A DNA stretch of 44,627 nt from Actinomadura sp. CNU-125 (GCF_001942465.1 NZ_MKJY01000488.1:1-44627), one strand, 5' to 3'; counted from the stretch's first letter, positions 16,229-24,716 are shown. A program made the numbers and translations. Notes: generated by a model from the letters alone, not told the origin.

Positions 16229-16413
16229 ACGTGCAGTGGCGGAAGAGCAACCACAGCAGCGGCGTTAGCGATGAGCACTGCGTTGAGCTGGGACGACTCG
16301 TTGAAGGTGTCGGCGTTCGGGACTCCAAGGACCCGTCCGCCGGGCACCTCAGCTTGACCACGTCCGAGTTCGCGGGCCTGGTCGACGAGATCAAGCGGCT
16401 CCCGAAGGAGTAG
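16225..16413 (+). CDS. DUF397 protein, first copy
   Basis: A 62-aa DUF397 protein with family blocks WRKSNHSSG, CVELGRL, VGVRDSKDPSAGHLSLT and FAGLVDEIKR. ATG overlaps the regulator stop by four bases, so it is translationally coupled. It is the cognate partner of the Scr1-type regulator. Confidence 0.93.
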   Translation: MNVQWRKSNHSSGVSDEHCVELGRLVEGVGVRDSKDPSAGHLSLTTSEFAGLVDEIKRLPKE

Positions 16414-16415
16414 GC

Positions 16416-16634
16416 GTGGCCGCCCAGTGGCGCAAGAGTTCCTACAGCGGCGCGGCGAACGACGAGCAGTGCGTTGAGGTGGGACGGCTGGAGGGCGGCT
16501 TCACCGTCGGGGTTCGGGATTCGAAGGGGGCCTCGGACGGGCCTTCGGACGAGGCGTCGGGCGGGGTCGTCCGGCTGAGTCGGTTCGAGCTCGGGGCGCT
16601 GGTGGCTGAGTTGAAGGCGCGTCCCGTCAGGTAG
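16416..16634 (+). CDS. DUF397 protein, second copy
   Basis: A 72-aa DUF397 paralogue with WRKSSYSGAANDEQCVEVGR, VGVRDSKGASDG and RLSRFELGALVAELKARP. GTG 16416 follows AAGGAG at 16405-16410, and the gap to the first copy is 2 bp. It has a slightly longer Ser/Asp/Gly loop than its neighbour. Tandem DUF397 genes after one regulator are common. Confidence 0.92.
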   Translation: MAAQWRKSSYSGAANDEQCVEVGRLEGGFTVGVRDSKGASDGPSDEASGGVVRLSRFELGALVAELKARPVR

Positions 16635-17015
16635 TGCCCGGTGTCCCGACCCTCGGCCCCGCCCATCCACCCGTGCGGGCCCGTGTAACTGGCTTGCTCC
16701 CCAGACGGGCGCGCGGGTCCGTCCGGCGGGTGGGGGCCCGTTCGACGGGCCGTCGTAGCGTGGGCTCGGGGCCCGGTGAGGTCCGTCTTCCCGGTCGGGA
16801 AGGGAGCCTCGTTCTCGTCGATCTTCTCTCGGAGCGAGGCGTGGCCCCGGGCAGTATTTCCGAGAATTACCGACGAACTAAACGCCTCGGCCGGTTGCCT
16901 GTTGGAGCTGGGGTTGTCGGGGGCCGATCGAAATCGGCCGGGACGCCGGCGCGGGCGCAGGCCCGGGCGGCGTCCCGGCCGGCTTGGCGCCTGGTGGGCG
17001 GTTTTGCCCGGCTGG
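16635..17015. other. Intergenic stretch with two hairpins, no gene seen
   Basis: Between convergent DUF397 and the small secreted protein. A weak dyad GGCCCGT-TCG-ACGGGCC lies at 16735-16751 (possible terminator for the DUF397 operon) and a strong one at 16935-16981. Short open frames here show no coding features. Confidence 0.6.
16935..16981 (-). terminator. Strong GC hairpin after the small secreted-protein gene
   Basis: Fourteen-base perfect arms CGGCCGGGACGCCG (16935-16948) and CGGCGTCCCGGCCG (16968-16981) with a 19-base loop lie 35 bp downstream of the minus-strand stop at 17016. There is no T-run, as usual for actinomycete terminators. Confidence 0.65.
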
Positions 17016-17294
17016 TCAGTCCTTCTGGGTCCCGAACACGGTGGACAGCACTGGGACGTTGTCGCTGTTGTTCTTGGTCGACTCTTGGTCGACCACGGTG
17101 ACCGCGTGGCAGCGGGGGCCGTCGATGTGCGCGCCCGGGGACAGCAAGACGATCGGATTGCCGCACTCGATTTTGGTTTGGGGGTCGGAATTGACCTCGT
17201 CGGCCGAAGCTGCGCCGGCGCCGAGCCCCAGCCCCAGGGTGACGGCGCCGATCAGCATGGCGCGTGCAGCGGTACGGGACAGGGTGTGATTCAT
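17016..17294 (-). CDS. Small secreted protein with one Cys pair
   Basis: ATG 17294 gives 92 aa. The N-terminal 32 residues form a Sec signal peptide: basic MNHTLSRTAARA, hydrophobic MLIGAVTLGLGLGAGA, and a likely cleavage after ASA (then DEVNSD). The mature ~60-aa protein has exactly two Cys (IECGNP and GPRCHA), which could form a disulfide, and the tail STVFGTQKD. No family is recognised. It is divergent from a second small two-Cys secreted protein at 17596. A strong hairpin follows the gene. Confidence 0.75.
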   Translation of the reverse strand: MNHTLSRTAARAMLIGAVTLGLGLGAGAASADEVNSDPQTKIECGNPIVLLSPGAHIDGPRCHAVTVVDQESTKNNSDNVPVLSTVFGTQKD

Positions 17295-17595
17295 CGCGAT
17301 TGGTCTCTTCCTGATCGTGTCCGGTAACCCCACTGATCTTGGGGGTGGACAAGAGATCGCACACTGAACGACTCTAAAAGGCGAGTAATCAATCGCAAAC
17401 TTATTGCAAGTAGGTGGGCCAGGGGTTTATCCCGGGGTGGGCCCGTCCATGGATCGCCGACGAAGACGTCCCTGAAACGCGGTCGGTCCACTACTTTCTG
17501 TTGAGTTTAAACTACAGTGAGCGATGGAGGGGTCCGGGCAGTGGGCTTCTCCGTGCACCCACGTCGTCATCACCTACGCGAAGGACTTGAGATCC
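17295..17595. promoter_or_regulatory. Divergent promoter region between two small secreted genes
   Basis: This stretch of about 300 bp is clearly more AT-rich than its surroundings at 17360-17415 and 17490-17520, as expected for promoters facing both ways. No clear dyad or consensus -10/-35 pair can be fixed. An AAGGAC ribosome site lies at 17581-17586. Confidence 0.4.
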
Positions 17596-17847
17596 ATGGC
17601 ATCAACAGCCGTACGTCGCCGCTGTGCCCAACTTCTGGCCGTCTGCGCCATCACCAGTACCGCCGTCACTGCCACCGCATCCACCGCCAACGCCGTCATC
17701 AACCCCGTCGATCTACAAGCCATCGAGAGCATCAGCAGAGTCGACCCCGTCCTCATGACCAACTGCATGACAGGCAGCGCAGCCGACCCCGTCGGGGCAG
17801 TGGTGGTTCCCCCAGAGGTGCCTCTGGTGGGGTGCCTGACCCTGTGA
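17596..17847 (+). CDS. Small secreted protein with a C-terminal Cys pair
   Basis: ATG 17596 with AAGGAC nine bases upstream gives 83 aa. The signal peptide is MASTAVRRRCAQLLAVCAIT followed by STAVTATASTANA, with cleavage likely after ANA. The mature ~50 aa (VINPVDLQAIESISRVDPVL) contains two Cys near its end (TNCMTG and LVGCLTL). No family is recognised. It differs in sequence from the divergent secreted protein at 17016 but is alike in size and layout. A strong hairpin follows 12 bp after the stop. Confidence 0.72.
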   Translation: MASTAVRRRCAQLLAVCAITSTAVTATASTANAVINPVDLQAIESISRVDPVLMTNCMTGSAADPVGAVVVPPEVPLVGCLTL

Positions 17848-17858
17848 CGATCGCCTGT

Positions 17859-17889
17859 GCTGGGGCCGTACCGCAGATACGGCCCCAGC
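17859..17889 (+). terminator. Hairpin terminator
   Basis: Arms GCTGGGGCCGTA (17859-17870) and TACGGCCCCAGC (17878-17889), perfect over 12 bases with a 7-base loop, sit 11 bp after the stop at 17847. Confidence 0.8.
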
Positions 17890-17914
17890 CTCGTCCTGTC
17901 CTTCTCCCTCCAAG

Positions 17915-18815
17915 GGGCAGTTTCCACCTGTTCGTGCCCGCCGTTGGCTGGTACGCGCCGGACGGGTCGGGCCGACGACACCCCATCGACGCCTGCGGCG
18001 GCCCCGGTGGAGGGCACCGCAGAGGCGACGTCCTCGCTGTCCTCGCCGGGCGCGGTCGCGGCGTTCCTGCGGCTGCTGGACGTGCAGCCGGGAGAGCGTG
18101 CGCTGGAGATCGGCACGGGGGTCCGGGTGGACGGCGGCGCTGCTGCGCGCGCTCGGCGCCGAGGTGACCACCATCGAGGTCGATCGGCGCCGAGGGCGTG
18201 CCCGGCACCGTATGGGACGCCGTCCACGTTACGTGCGGCGTCGCCACCGTCCCCCGCGCGTGGGTGCGGTAGACCCGGGTCGGCGGCCGGATCGTCCCTG
18301 CTGTGGATGCCCGAGTATGGCGACGGGCACAAGGCCGTCCTGACCGTCACCGGCGACGGCCGCGCCGTCGGACGGTTCGCCGGAACCGCGAACTTCATGA
18401 TGCTGCGCGGCCGGCGCGGCGTCTTTCCCGTCCCGACCACTCCGCCGTCGCGGCGGCGACGCAGTCCGGCACACGGCTGGTGCCCCGCCGCTTGGTGGAT
18501 GACGGCCCGGGCGCCGATATCGCGGTCGCCGGGCTCCTGCCCGACGTCATGGGGCGCCTCGCCACGACGGCTCGGTGTTCGAGTTGCGGCCGGGGCGACA
18601 CCGCCGCCACGTCCTGGGCGCTGTGCCGTACCGGTCCCGGAAACGTCCACCAGGTGCGCCAGCACGGGCCCCGGCGCCCGTGGGACGAGATCGCGGGCGC
18701 CCACCGGCGGTGGGGCGCGTGGGGACGGCCCGAGCGGGAGCGGTTCGGAATCACGGTGACACCAGACGGGCAGAGCCTGTGGCTGGACGACCCGGCACAC
18801 CCCCACGGGACGTGA
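17915..18815 (+). pseudogene. Wrecked FxLD-system/PCMT-like methyltransferase
   Basis: Pieces of a protein-L-isoaspartate-O-methyltransferase-like enzyme of the class tied to FxLD peptides appear in order but in changing frames. These are HLFVPAVGWYAPDGSG (N-terminal), TSSLSSPGAVAAFLRLLD, RALEIGTG and GWTAALLRALGAEVTTIEVD (SAM-binding motif I region), VWDAVHVTCGVATVPRAW, MPEYGDGHKAVLTVTGDGRA, VGRFAGTANFMMLRGRR, ADIAVAGLLPDV, and finally PRRPWDEIAGAHRRWGAWGR with GITVTPDGQSLWLDDP before the stop. Expected sequence between PDGSG and TSSLS is missing and there is an in-frame stop after WVR. Such enzymes methylate modified peptides or damaged Asp residues. No matching precursor peptide was found nearby. 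Confidence 0.68.
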
Positions 18816-19141
18816 CGGTTAGCCGCGCTTGCGTGCCCGTCCGTCCCTGGCGGAAGTCGTGAACCTGCCTCCCGCACGTGCTCGCACGTCCGCTCGGGGC
18901 GTGCTCGTCGGGCTGTCCCGCGCCCACCGGCCACCCCACGACCGCGCCCGCCCGTCCACATCGCATGGATGCCTCCGCCGATCCCTCCCGCACACCGCGC
19001 CCTGGAAGCCACTCCGCCCGTCTCGGTGTTTTATGGCACCGGCGACCGCGACCTTCGGATGGCCGCCGACCCCGCCTCGCCCCGCCTCGTCGGGGGTTCC
19101 CGTAGACCTCCTCCCACCCGACGGCGTCCGGTGCCGGTCCG
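18816..19141. other. Intergenic, nothing recognised
   Basis: About 325 bp between the methyltransferase remnant and the SDR gene. Open frames here are GC-driven and show no codon pattern, homology or hairpin worth calling. Confidence 0.6.
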
Positions 19142-19969
19142 TCAGGTCGGCGGGGTGACGCGGAGCATGAGGGCGTCCCACGTGCGGTCGGGGAGGGCGC
19201 GGCGGACGGTCGGCGCGAGCTTCGCCTGGGCGCCGAGGCGGTAGCGGGTGCGGGGGCGGCGGTCGCCGATCGCCTTGACGATCACCTTCGCGACGTCGTC
19301 CGCCCCGAGCACACTGCGCGGACCGCCGGTCGCGTGGTCCGCCATCTTGACGACGTTGCGGAGGAACGGGGCGTACGGGCCGGTCTCGTCCTTCGGGCGC
19401 AGGGAGTCGCGCCCGGTGTTCATGAACTCGGTCCGGACGGCGCCCGGTTCGAGCAGGACGGTGCGGACGCCGAAGTGCGACGTTTCGAGGCGGAGCGCGT
19501 CCGAGAGGGCTTCGAGGGAGAACTTGGTCATCGAGTAGGCGCCGGACGCGGGCGGGACGAGGAGCCCGGCGGCGGAGCCCACGTTGACGATCGTCCCGTG
19601 CCGCCGCTCGCGCATCCCGGGCAGGACGAGCCCGCACATCCGGACGACGCCGAACACGTTCGTCTCGAACTGGCGGCGCAGCTCGTCCATGGACAGTTCC
19701 TCGACGACGCCGCCGAGCGTGTACCCGGCGTTGTTGACGAGCGCGCCGACGGCGCCGTGCTCCTCCACGACCGCCTCGACGGCCAGCCGGCAGGACGTCT
19801 CGTCGGTGACGTCGAGCGCGAGGGTGCGGCAGCCGGCGGCGGCGAGTTCGTCGAGGGTCTCGGGGCGGCGGGCGGTCGCCCAGGTGGGGTACCCGGCGCG
19901 GGCCAGGACGAGCGCGGTGGCGCGGCCGATGCCGGTGGAACAGCCGGTGATCAGGACGGAGTCGCTCAC
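19142..19969 (-). CDS. Short-chain dehydrogenase/reductase
   Basis: A 275-aa classical SDR. The NAD(P)-binding motif is VLITGCSTGIGRATALVLAR at the N-terminus, with ALVNNAGYTLGG for the structural NNAG, a catalytic Ser in GTIVNVGSAAG, and catalytic Tyr/Lys in SGAYSMTKFSLEALSDALR. ARRPETLDE after strand 2 suggests NADP preference. The substrate is unknown; its family often acts on retinol-like, keto-acyl or steroid-like compounds. It is divergent from a TetR gene with a clear dyad in the 74-bp gap, so it is probably repressed by that TetR. Confidence 0.92.
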   Translation of the reverse strand: MSDSVLITGCSTGIGRATALVLARAGYPTWATARRPETLDELAAAGCRTLALDVTDETSCRLAVEAVVEEHGAVGALVNNAGYTLGGVVEELSMDELRRQFETNVFGVVRMCGLVLPGMRERRHGTIVNVGSAAGLLVPPASGAYSMTKFSLEALSDALRLETSHFGVRTVLLEPGAVRTEFMNTGRDSLRPKDETGPYAPFLRNVVKMADHATGGPRSVLGADDVAKVIVKAIGDRRPRTRYRLGAQAKLAPTVRRALPDRTWDALMLRVTPPT

Positions 19970-19986
19970 GAGTTCTCCTTAACGAT

Positions 19987-20021
19987 CGGTCGGTAAGCGA
20001 GACTGCGATACTTACCGACCG
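19987..20021. promoter_or_regulatory. TetR operator dyad between SDR and tetR
   Basis: Perfect 11-base arms CGGTCGGTAAG (19987-19997) and CTTACCGACCG (20011-20021), spaced by 13 bases, lie in the gap between two divergent starts. This is the expected site for the adjacent TetR repressor. Confidence 0.75.
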
Positions 20022-20043
20022 TTCGTCAAGTAGAGTGGCGGGC

Positions 20044-20595
20044 ATGACGGAACGCGCCGCCGAAGGCACCCGGGCCCGGATCCTCGACATCGCCGGGGAT
20101 CTGTTCCGGACGCGCGGGTACGCCGGGACGTCGATCGCCGACATCGCCGCGACCCTCGGCACCAGCAAGGCCGCGCTCTACTACCACTTCCGGTCGAAAG
20201 AGGAGATCCTCGACGCCCTGCTGGCCGACTCGCTGGCCGTGCACGCGCGCATCGCCGACACGGCCGCCACCGGCACCGCCACGCCGGAGGAACTGCTGGG
20301 CGCCTTCATCGACATGGTCGCGGGCGCCGGACGGCTGCTGACGATCTTCGGCGACGACCCGTCCGTCCTCGCCGTCCTGGAGCAGCGCGAAGGCGACTAC
20401 CGGCTGCGGGACTCCGACGACCTGATCGTCACCGCGCTCGCCGGGACGGACGCCGCGGCGGCCGTCCGCGCGCGTGCGGCCATCGCCGTCGCGAAGGACG
20501 GCACCAAGGGCGTCATGGCGGCAGCCGGAGGGCGGCTGCCCGACCGGGCCCGCCCCGAACTCCTCGCCGCCGCCCTCCGGGCGCTCCGTCCGTGA
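20044..20595 (+). CDS. TetR-family regulator (beside SDR)
   Basis: A 183-aa TetR repressor. The helix-turn-helix lies at residues ~10-56: ARILDIAGDLFRTRGYAGTS, IADIAATLGTSKAALYYHFR, SKEEILDALL. The C-terminal ligand domain is short but complete. ATG 20044 is preferred to an in-frame GTG at 20035. It is divergent from the SDR gene with the dyad 19987-20021 between them, so it probably controls itself and the SDR. The ligand is unknown. Confidence 0.92.
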   Translation: MTERAAEGTRARILDIAGDLFRTRGYAGTSIADIAATLGTSKAALYYHFRSKEEILDALLADSLAVHARIADTAATGTATPEELLGAFIDMVAGAGRLLTIFGDDPSVLAVLEQREGDYRLRDSDDLIVTALAGTDAAAAVRARAAIAVAKDGTKGVMAAAGGRLPDRARPELLAAALRALRP

Positions 20596-20649
20596 CCTGC
20601 GCACATGCCGCGCCGGAACCGGGACCGCGCGGCGATGCCCGGCGGCGGT

Positions 20650-22065
20650 TCAGCAGCCCGAATCGGCGATGACGAAGTAGCCGGGGGACGTTTCCTTCAG
20701 CGTGCGGGTGACGAACACGTTGAACAGGCCCATGTTCTCGTTCGAGCCGTTGGCGTAGACGTAGCCGCCGCTGGTGTGCGCCCGTCCGGCCGTGACGTGC
20801 GCGTAGTTGTTCGCGGTGAAGCATCGGGGCTGCGCGCCCGTGGTCGTGACGGTCAATGGGGACGACGCCGCCCCCGGGCGCCCCTCGGCGTCGACCGCCG
20901 CGACCGTGTACGCGTAGGACGTCCCGGGCGCGAGACCCGTGTCCGTGAACGAGCCCGCCGCGGATGTCCCGGCCTCCGCGCCGTCGCGCCGGACGACGTA
21001 CGACGCGGCGCCCTCGACCGTGTTCCACGCGAGCGACACGCCGCCGTCGGACGTCCCGGTCACGCGCAGGCCGTCCGGGGCGGGAAGCGTCCCCGGCTCC
21101 CCGGCGTCGTCGAGGCCCCAGAACAGCGCGGTGCGGTAGCCGGAGCAGATCGTGTCGAGGAAGTACGCGCCCGCCGTGCCGCACTGCGCCGCGCCCGATC
21201 CCGGATCGACCGGCAGGCCGTGCCCCATCCCGGCGATCGAGTACACCTCGACGGCCGAGTCGCCGTAGACGCTCCGCGTCGTGCCGCCCGGCAGGTCGTG
21301 CGTGCTCGACGGCGTCCGCGGGACGCCCAGCACGTTCGTCCACTGGTCGCGCAGCTCGTCCGCGTTCACCGGACGGACCGTGTAGTCGGCGGTTCCCTGC
21401 CAGATCGCCACCCGGGGCCACGGCCCCGCGTATCCGGGGTACGCGCCCCGCACCTTGTCGCCCCACTGCTCGGGCGTGAGGCCCTGGTCGTTCATCTGGC
21501 AGCCCGTCGCCTGCAGCAGGCTCGCCGCGCACCCCGCGGGCAGCCCGGACGCGATCGAACCCCCGGCGAACACGTCCGGGTACGCGGCCAGCAGGTTCGC
21601 GGCCATCCCGCCCCCGGCCGACAGCCCGGTGACGAACACCCGGCCGCCGTCGGAGCCGAGCCGTCCGCGAGCGTCCGACACCATCTGGACGATCGACGCC
21701 GCCTCGCCCCGGCCCCGTCCGTACTCGCTCGGCTCGAACCACTGGAAGCACCGCTGCACGTTGTTCGCCGTCGTCGTCTGCGGGTAGACGACCGCGAACC
21801 CCATGCGGTCGGCGAGTTCGGCCCACCCGGAGTGCGTGTGGTAGGCGTCCGCGCTCTGCGTGCAGCCGTGCAGCGCCACGACCAGCGGCGCCCCGGACGG
21901 CAGCCCCGCCGGGACGTACTCGAACATCTGCAGGTCGCCGGGGTTGGAGCCGAACCCGGTCACCTGCCGGAAGGTGCCGGACGGCGCGGCGGTCGCCGGG
22001 CGGGCGAGCGGAAGGAGAAGTGCGAACACGGCGGCGAACATGAGCAGTCGGGCGGGGAGGCGCAT
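20650..22065 (-). CDS. Secreted PHB-depolymerase-family esterase with Fn3 domain
   Basis: A 471-aa extracellular esterase. The signal peptide is MRLPARLLMFAAVFALLLPL with cleavage after ATA. The alpha/beta-hydrolase domain has an oxyanion region LVVALHGCTQSADAYHTHSG, nucleophile FVTGLSAGGGMAANLLAAYP (Ser in GLSAG), catalytic Asp probably in WQGTADYTV and His in GMGHGLPVD. About residues 325-405 form a fibronectin III linker (APDGLRVTGTSDGGVSLAWN). A C-terminal ~65-aa domain with Cys at both ends (PRCFTANNYAHVTAGRAHTS to DSGC) would be a substrate-binding module. The layout is that of extracellular poly(3-hydroxybutyrate) or related polyester depolymerases; the substrate could equally be an acetylxylan-type ester. 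It is monocistronic, with no clear regulator beside it. Confidence 0.9.
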   Translation of the reverse strand: MRLPARLLMFAAVFALLLPLARPATAAPSGTFRQVTGFGSNPGDLQMFEYVPAGLPSGAPLVVALHGCTQSADAYHTHSGWAELADRMGFAVVYPQTTTANNVQRCFQWFEPSEYGRGRGEAASIVQMVSDARGRLGSDGGRVFVTGLSAGGGMAANLLAAYPDVFAGGSIASGLPAGCAASLLQATGCQMNDQGLTPEQWGDKVRGAYPGYAGPWPRVAIWQGTADYTVRPVNADELRDQWTNVLGVPRTPSSTHDLPGGTTRSVYGDSAVEVYSIAGMGHGLPVDPGSGAAQCGTAGAYFLDTICSGYRTALFWGLDDAGEPGTLPAPDGLRVTGTSDGGVSLAWNTVEGAASYVVRRDGAEAGTSAAGSFTDTGLAPGTSYAYTVAAVDAEGRPGAASSPLTVTTTGAQPRCFTANNYAHVTAGRAHTSGGYVYANGSNENMGLFNVFVTRTLKETSPGYFVIADSGC

Positions 22066-22338
22066 GAGAACTCCCGGTTCGGGGGACGATCGCCGCCATC
22101 GTCCGTCCGTCCCGCGACGCGCGACACGTGCGCGCCCCGCACCTTCCCGCCGCCCCGTATGTGACCGGCGAACACACCCCGGCCGCGCACGAAAGGTTCA
22201 CCCGTCCGCGCCGTACGCCTCGTCCGCTCCGCCTCGAAGCCCGACCGGTTCTCTACGCGTCTTCCGGCGACGTTCAAGAATCGGGCCTGTGGCCAGAGCG
22301 GCACGGGCCGGGTCTTCGCGTCGTTGTGGCAGCGGAGA
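22066..22338. other. Intergenic, nothing recognised
   Basis: This 273-bp gap between two minus-strand genes would hold the esterase promoter. No dyad or gene is recognised. Confidence 0.5.
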
Positions 22339-23547
22339 TCAGGCGCCGGTGGAGGAGACGAAGGCCAGGTCGAGGTGGGCGAGGCGGCGGATCATCAGGC
22401 TGGGCACGTACCGGGCGGGCGAGGTGGCGCGGAAGGCGCCCTGGTCCAGCAGGGCACGCACGGCCAGGACGGCCTCCAGGCGGGCCAAGTGGGCACCGAC
22501 GCAAAAGTGGATGCCGCGCCCGAACGCGGTGTGGGATTTGATCGCGGGCCGGTGCAGGTCGAGGGTGTCGGGCGCGGAGAAGGCGGCGGGGTCGCGGTTG
22601 ACCGCGCCCCACAGCAGCATGAGACGGGATCCGGCGGGCAGGTTCACGCCGCCGAGTTCGGTGTCGCGGGTGGTGACGCGGAAGTGGCCGCGGAAGGGGC
22701 TTTCCAGCCGCAGCGTCTCCTCGACGAACGCCTCGATCCGATCGGGTTCCTCACGGAGCCGGTCGGCCAGGGCGGGATCGTCGGCGAGCGCGCGGGCGGC
22801 GGCTCCCATGAGGCTGGTGGTCGATTCGCTGCCCGCGGTGACGAGCTGGAGCGCCATCTGGACCCGTTCGTCCCGGGTGAGGGACCGGTCTCGGACGAGG
22901 GAGTCGAGCAGGCCGCCGCAGGGGCGGGCGGCGGCCCGGGCGATCTGTTCGTCCAGGTAGCGCATCACCTCCTGGATCTCCACGGCCAGCCGCATCATCC
23001 GATCCGGACCGGCCAGGCCGCTCAGCAGCTCGATCGCGGCGTCCGACCACGCGGCGATCCGGCCCGCGTCGCTTTCGGGGAGCCCGAGGATCCGGCTGAT
23101 CACCAGCACCGGGACCGGCACGGCGACCTCGGCCATCCAGTCCCCGCCGCCCCGCCGCGCGAGGCCGGTCACCCGCGGGTGCAGCAGGTCCCGGATCTGA
23201 TCCGTCAGCTCCGCGACCGTTCGCCTGGCGAACGCCGGAGCGACGGCGGTGCGCTGCGGGGTGTGCCGGGGCGGGTCGACGGTCGCCAGCACGTCGACGG
23301 CCGCCCCGCCCAGGTCCAGCAGGTCCGGTCCGCCCGCGCCGGCGGCCAGCAGCCCGGCCAGGTTGCTGGAGAACACCGCCGGATCCTCCAGCGCCCGGAC
23401 GACCTGCTCGTGCGCCACCACCAGGTGCAGGCCCAGCTCGGGCAGCAGATGCACCGGGCCGCGCTCGCGCAGCCGCGCGTACCGGGGATGGGGATCGGCC
23501 AGCGCCTCGGGCGAGAACAGGTCCTCGGAGACCACAGGAGCATCCAT
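22339..23547 (-). CDS. Cytochrome P450
   Basis: A 402-aa soluble bacterial P450. Motifs: I-helix oxygen-binding ALQLVTAGSESTTSLMG (AGSEST replaces the usual AGxDT), K-helix EETLR with VEETLRLESP, and the heme loop FGRGIHFCVGAHLARLEA with the axial Cys. NLPAGSRLMLLWGAVNRDP and RDTELGGV are also typical. It needs ferredoxin and reductase encoded elsewhere. The start codon ATG 23547 overlaps a TATAAC-AC-GTTATA dyad, and the gene is divergent from a TetR regulator, so it is probably inducible. The substrate is unknown. Confidence 0.94.
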   Translation of the reverse strand: MDAPVVSEDLFSPEALADPHPRYARLRERGPVHLLPELGLHLVVAHEQVVRALEDPAVFSSNLAGLLAAGAGGPDLLDLGGAAVDVLATVDPPRHTPQRTAVAPAFARRTVAELTDQIRDLLHPRVTGLARRGGGDWMAEVAVPVPVLVISRILGLPESDAGRIAAWSDAAIELLSGLAGPDRMMRLAVEIQEVMRYLDEQIARAAARPCGGLLDSLVRDRSLTRDERVQMALQLVTAGSESTTSLMGAAARALADDPALADRLREEPDRIEAFVEETLRLESPFRGHFRVTTRDTELGGVNLPAGSRLMLLWGAVNRDPAAFSAPDTLDLHRPAIKSHTAFGRGIHFCVGAHLARLEAVLAVRALLDQGAFRATSPARYVPSLMIRRLAHLDLAFVSSTGA

Positions 23548-23571
23548 ATAACACGTTATAGTTCACGTTAT
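23547..23571. promoter_or_regulatory. Operator between P450 and tetR
   Basis: TATAAC-AC-GTTATA at 23547-23560 overlaps the P450 start codon and is followed by a related half site CACGTTAT (23564-23571). It is probably bound by the divergent TetR protein; a site over the start codon would block the P450 strongly. Confidence 0.55.
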
Positions 23572-23597
23572 CGCCCGCAGGAAAGGCCCGATCCGCG

Positions 23598-24206
23598 TTG
23601 GACAATCCGCTGCCGGCCGTGGAACACGGCCGCTCCACGCTCAGCGTCAACCGGCCGCTGAAGCGGTCCGAGCGGGCCCGGCGAGAGAAGATCGTGGCCG
23701 CCGCCCGCGACCTGGCCCGCGACGGCGGCTACCCGGCCGCCACGATCCGCGCGGTCGCCGAGCGGGCGGGCACCACACCGGCCACCGTCTACCGGTACTT
23801 CCCCTCCAAGGACCACCTGCTGCTGCACCTGATGATCGACTGGTCCGAGCAGTCCCTCGCCGCCCTGGCCGCCGCCGACTACACCGGCACCGTCCCCGAA
23901 CGGGTCGCGGCCGCCTTCGCCGACATCATCGACTGGGCCGCCGCGGAACTGCCGCTGCTGTCGGCGGTGATGAACGCCGTCGGCTCGCCCGACATCAGCG
24001 GCGGTGGCCTGGCCGTCTGGCGCGAACTGTTCACCGCCCTCATCCGCGCCGCCCTGCACGACCCCGCCTGGGAGGACACCGAAGCGAAGGCCCTCACCCT
24101 CGGCCACGTCCTGCTCGCCTGTCTCCTGAACCTCACCACCACCCGCACCGGCACCGAAGAGACCCGCGACAACATCACCACCGCCGCGCACCTCATATTC
24201 CGCTGA
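23598..24206 (+). CDS. TetR-family regulator (beside P450)
   Basis: A 202-aa TetR protein read from TTG 23598 (MDNPLPAVEHGRS), with GAAAGG upstream at 23581; no ATG or GTG precedes the DNA-binding domain. The HTH runs REKIVAAARDLARDGGYPAA, TIRAVAERAGTTPATVYRYF, PSKDHLLLHL. The C-terminal domain resembles the group next to P450 genes of the CYP/KstR2-like type (IDWAAAELPLLSAVMNAVGS). It is divergent from the P450, with dyads in the 50-bp gap. Confidence 0.88.
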   Translation: MDNPLPAVEHGRSTLSVNRPLKRSERARREKIVAAARDLARDGGYPAATIRAVAERAGTTPATVYRYFPSKDHLLLHLMIDWSEQSLAALAAADYTGTVPERVAAAFADIIDWAAAELPLLSAVMNAVGSPDISGGGLAVWRELFTALIRAALHDPAWEDTEAKALTLGHVLLACLLNLTTTRTGTEETRDNITTAAHLIFR

Positions 24207-24288
24207 CCCCGACGGCCGGGCGACGTCCCTCGCCGATCCGGGCGTGGTCCGGATGTCGGAAGAGGCCGTAAATCCGCCCGCGACGGAT

Positions 24289-24530
24289 TCAGCCGCCCGC
24301 CCGCTGGCGCTGCTCGGCTTCGAGGACGTCCGCGAGGGCGAGCGCTCGGCCTGGTGACTGCGGAGCAGTTCGGCGCTGAACTCCGTCCACGCGGCGTCCT
24401 GCTCGTCGGTCATCTGCGCCCCGGACACTTCGGACTCGACGTCCGGGTGGGCGTCGAGGAACTTCGTGAACAGCGACCCCATCTCGATGCTGTGCCGTCG
24501 GTTCAGTGCGATGCGTCGCGGGTCCATCAT
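24289..24530 (-). CDS. Small unrecognised helical protein (one frameshift)
   Basis: GGAGG (24536-24540) precedes two ATGs (24530 and 24527). The frame reads MMDPRRIALNRRHSIEMGSL, FTKFLDAHPDVESEV, then TEFSAELLRSHQAE. One base appears missing near 24345; the next frame continues ALALADVLEAEQRQRAGG to a stop at 24289. The product would be about 80 aa, charged and helical, without a signal or transmembrane segment. No family is recognised. Confidence 0.55.
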
Positions 24531-24716
24531 CCCCACCTCCAGCGGCTCCGGGCGGCCGCATCGCACGAGAATACGCCTGCGGCCGTCCGTGCTCCGCTAA
24601 GTTGCGTGAATGTTCCCCTCCCAAGATGTCCGTCTGGGGATGGGTGTTTCGCTGAACTTCTCAACCCTCCCGCGCATCGATGTGATCGGGAGTGTCGTAG
24701 GAATGTGCTTGTGTAT

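Noticed and set aside
16634..17330. Plus-strand frames opposite the small secreted protein
   Set aside because: They contradict a convincing signal-peptide gene and a strong hairpin on the other strand; composition is Arg/Gly-rich.
18816..20168. Extended minus-strand frame downstream and upstream of the SDR gene
   Set aside because: The SDR is coded in another frame with all catalytic motifs; this one is an Arg-rich shadow.
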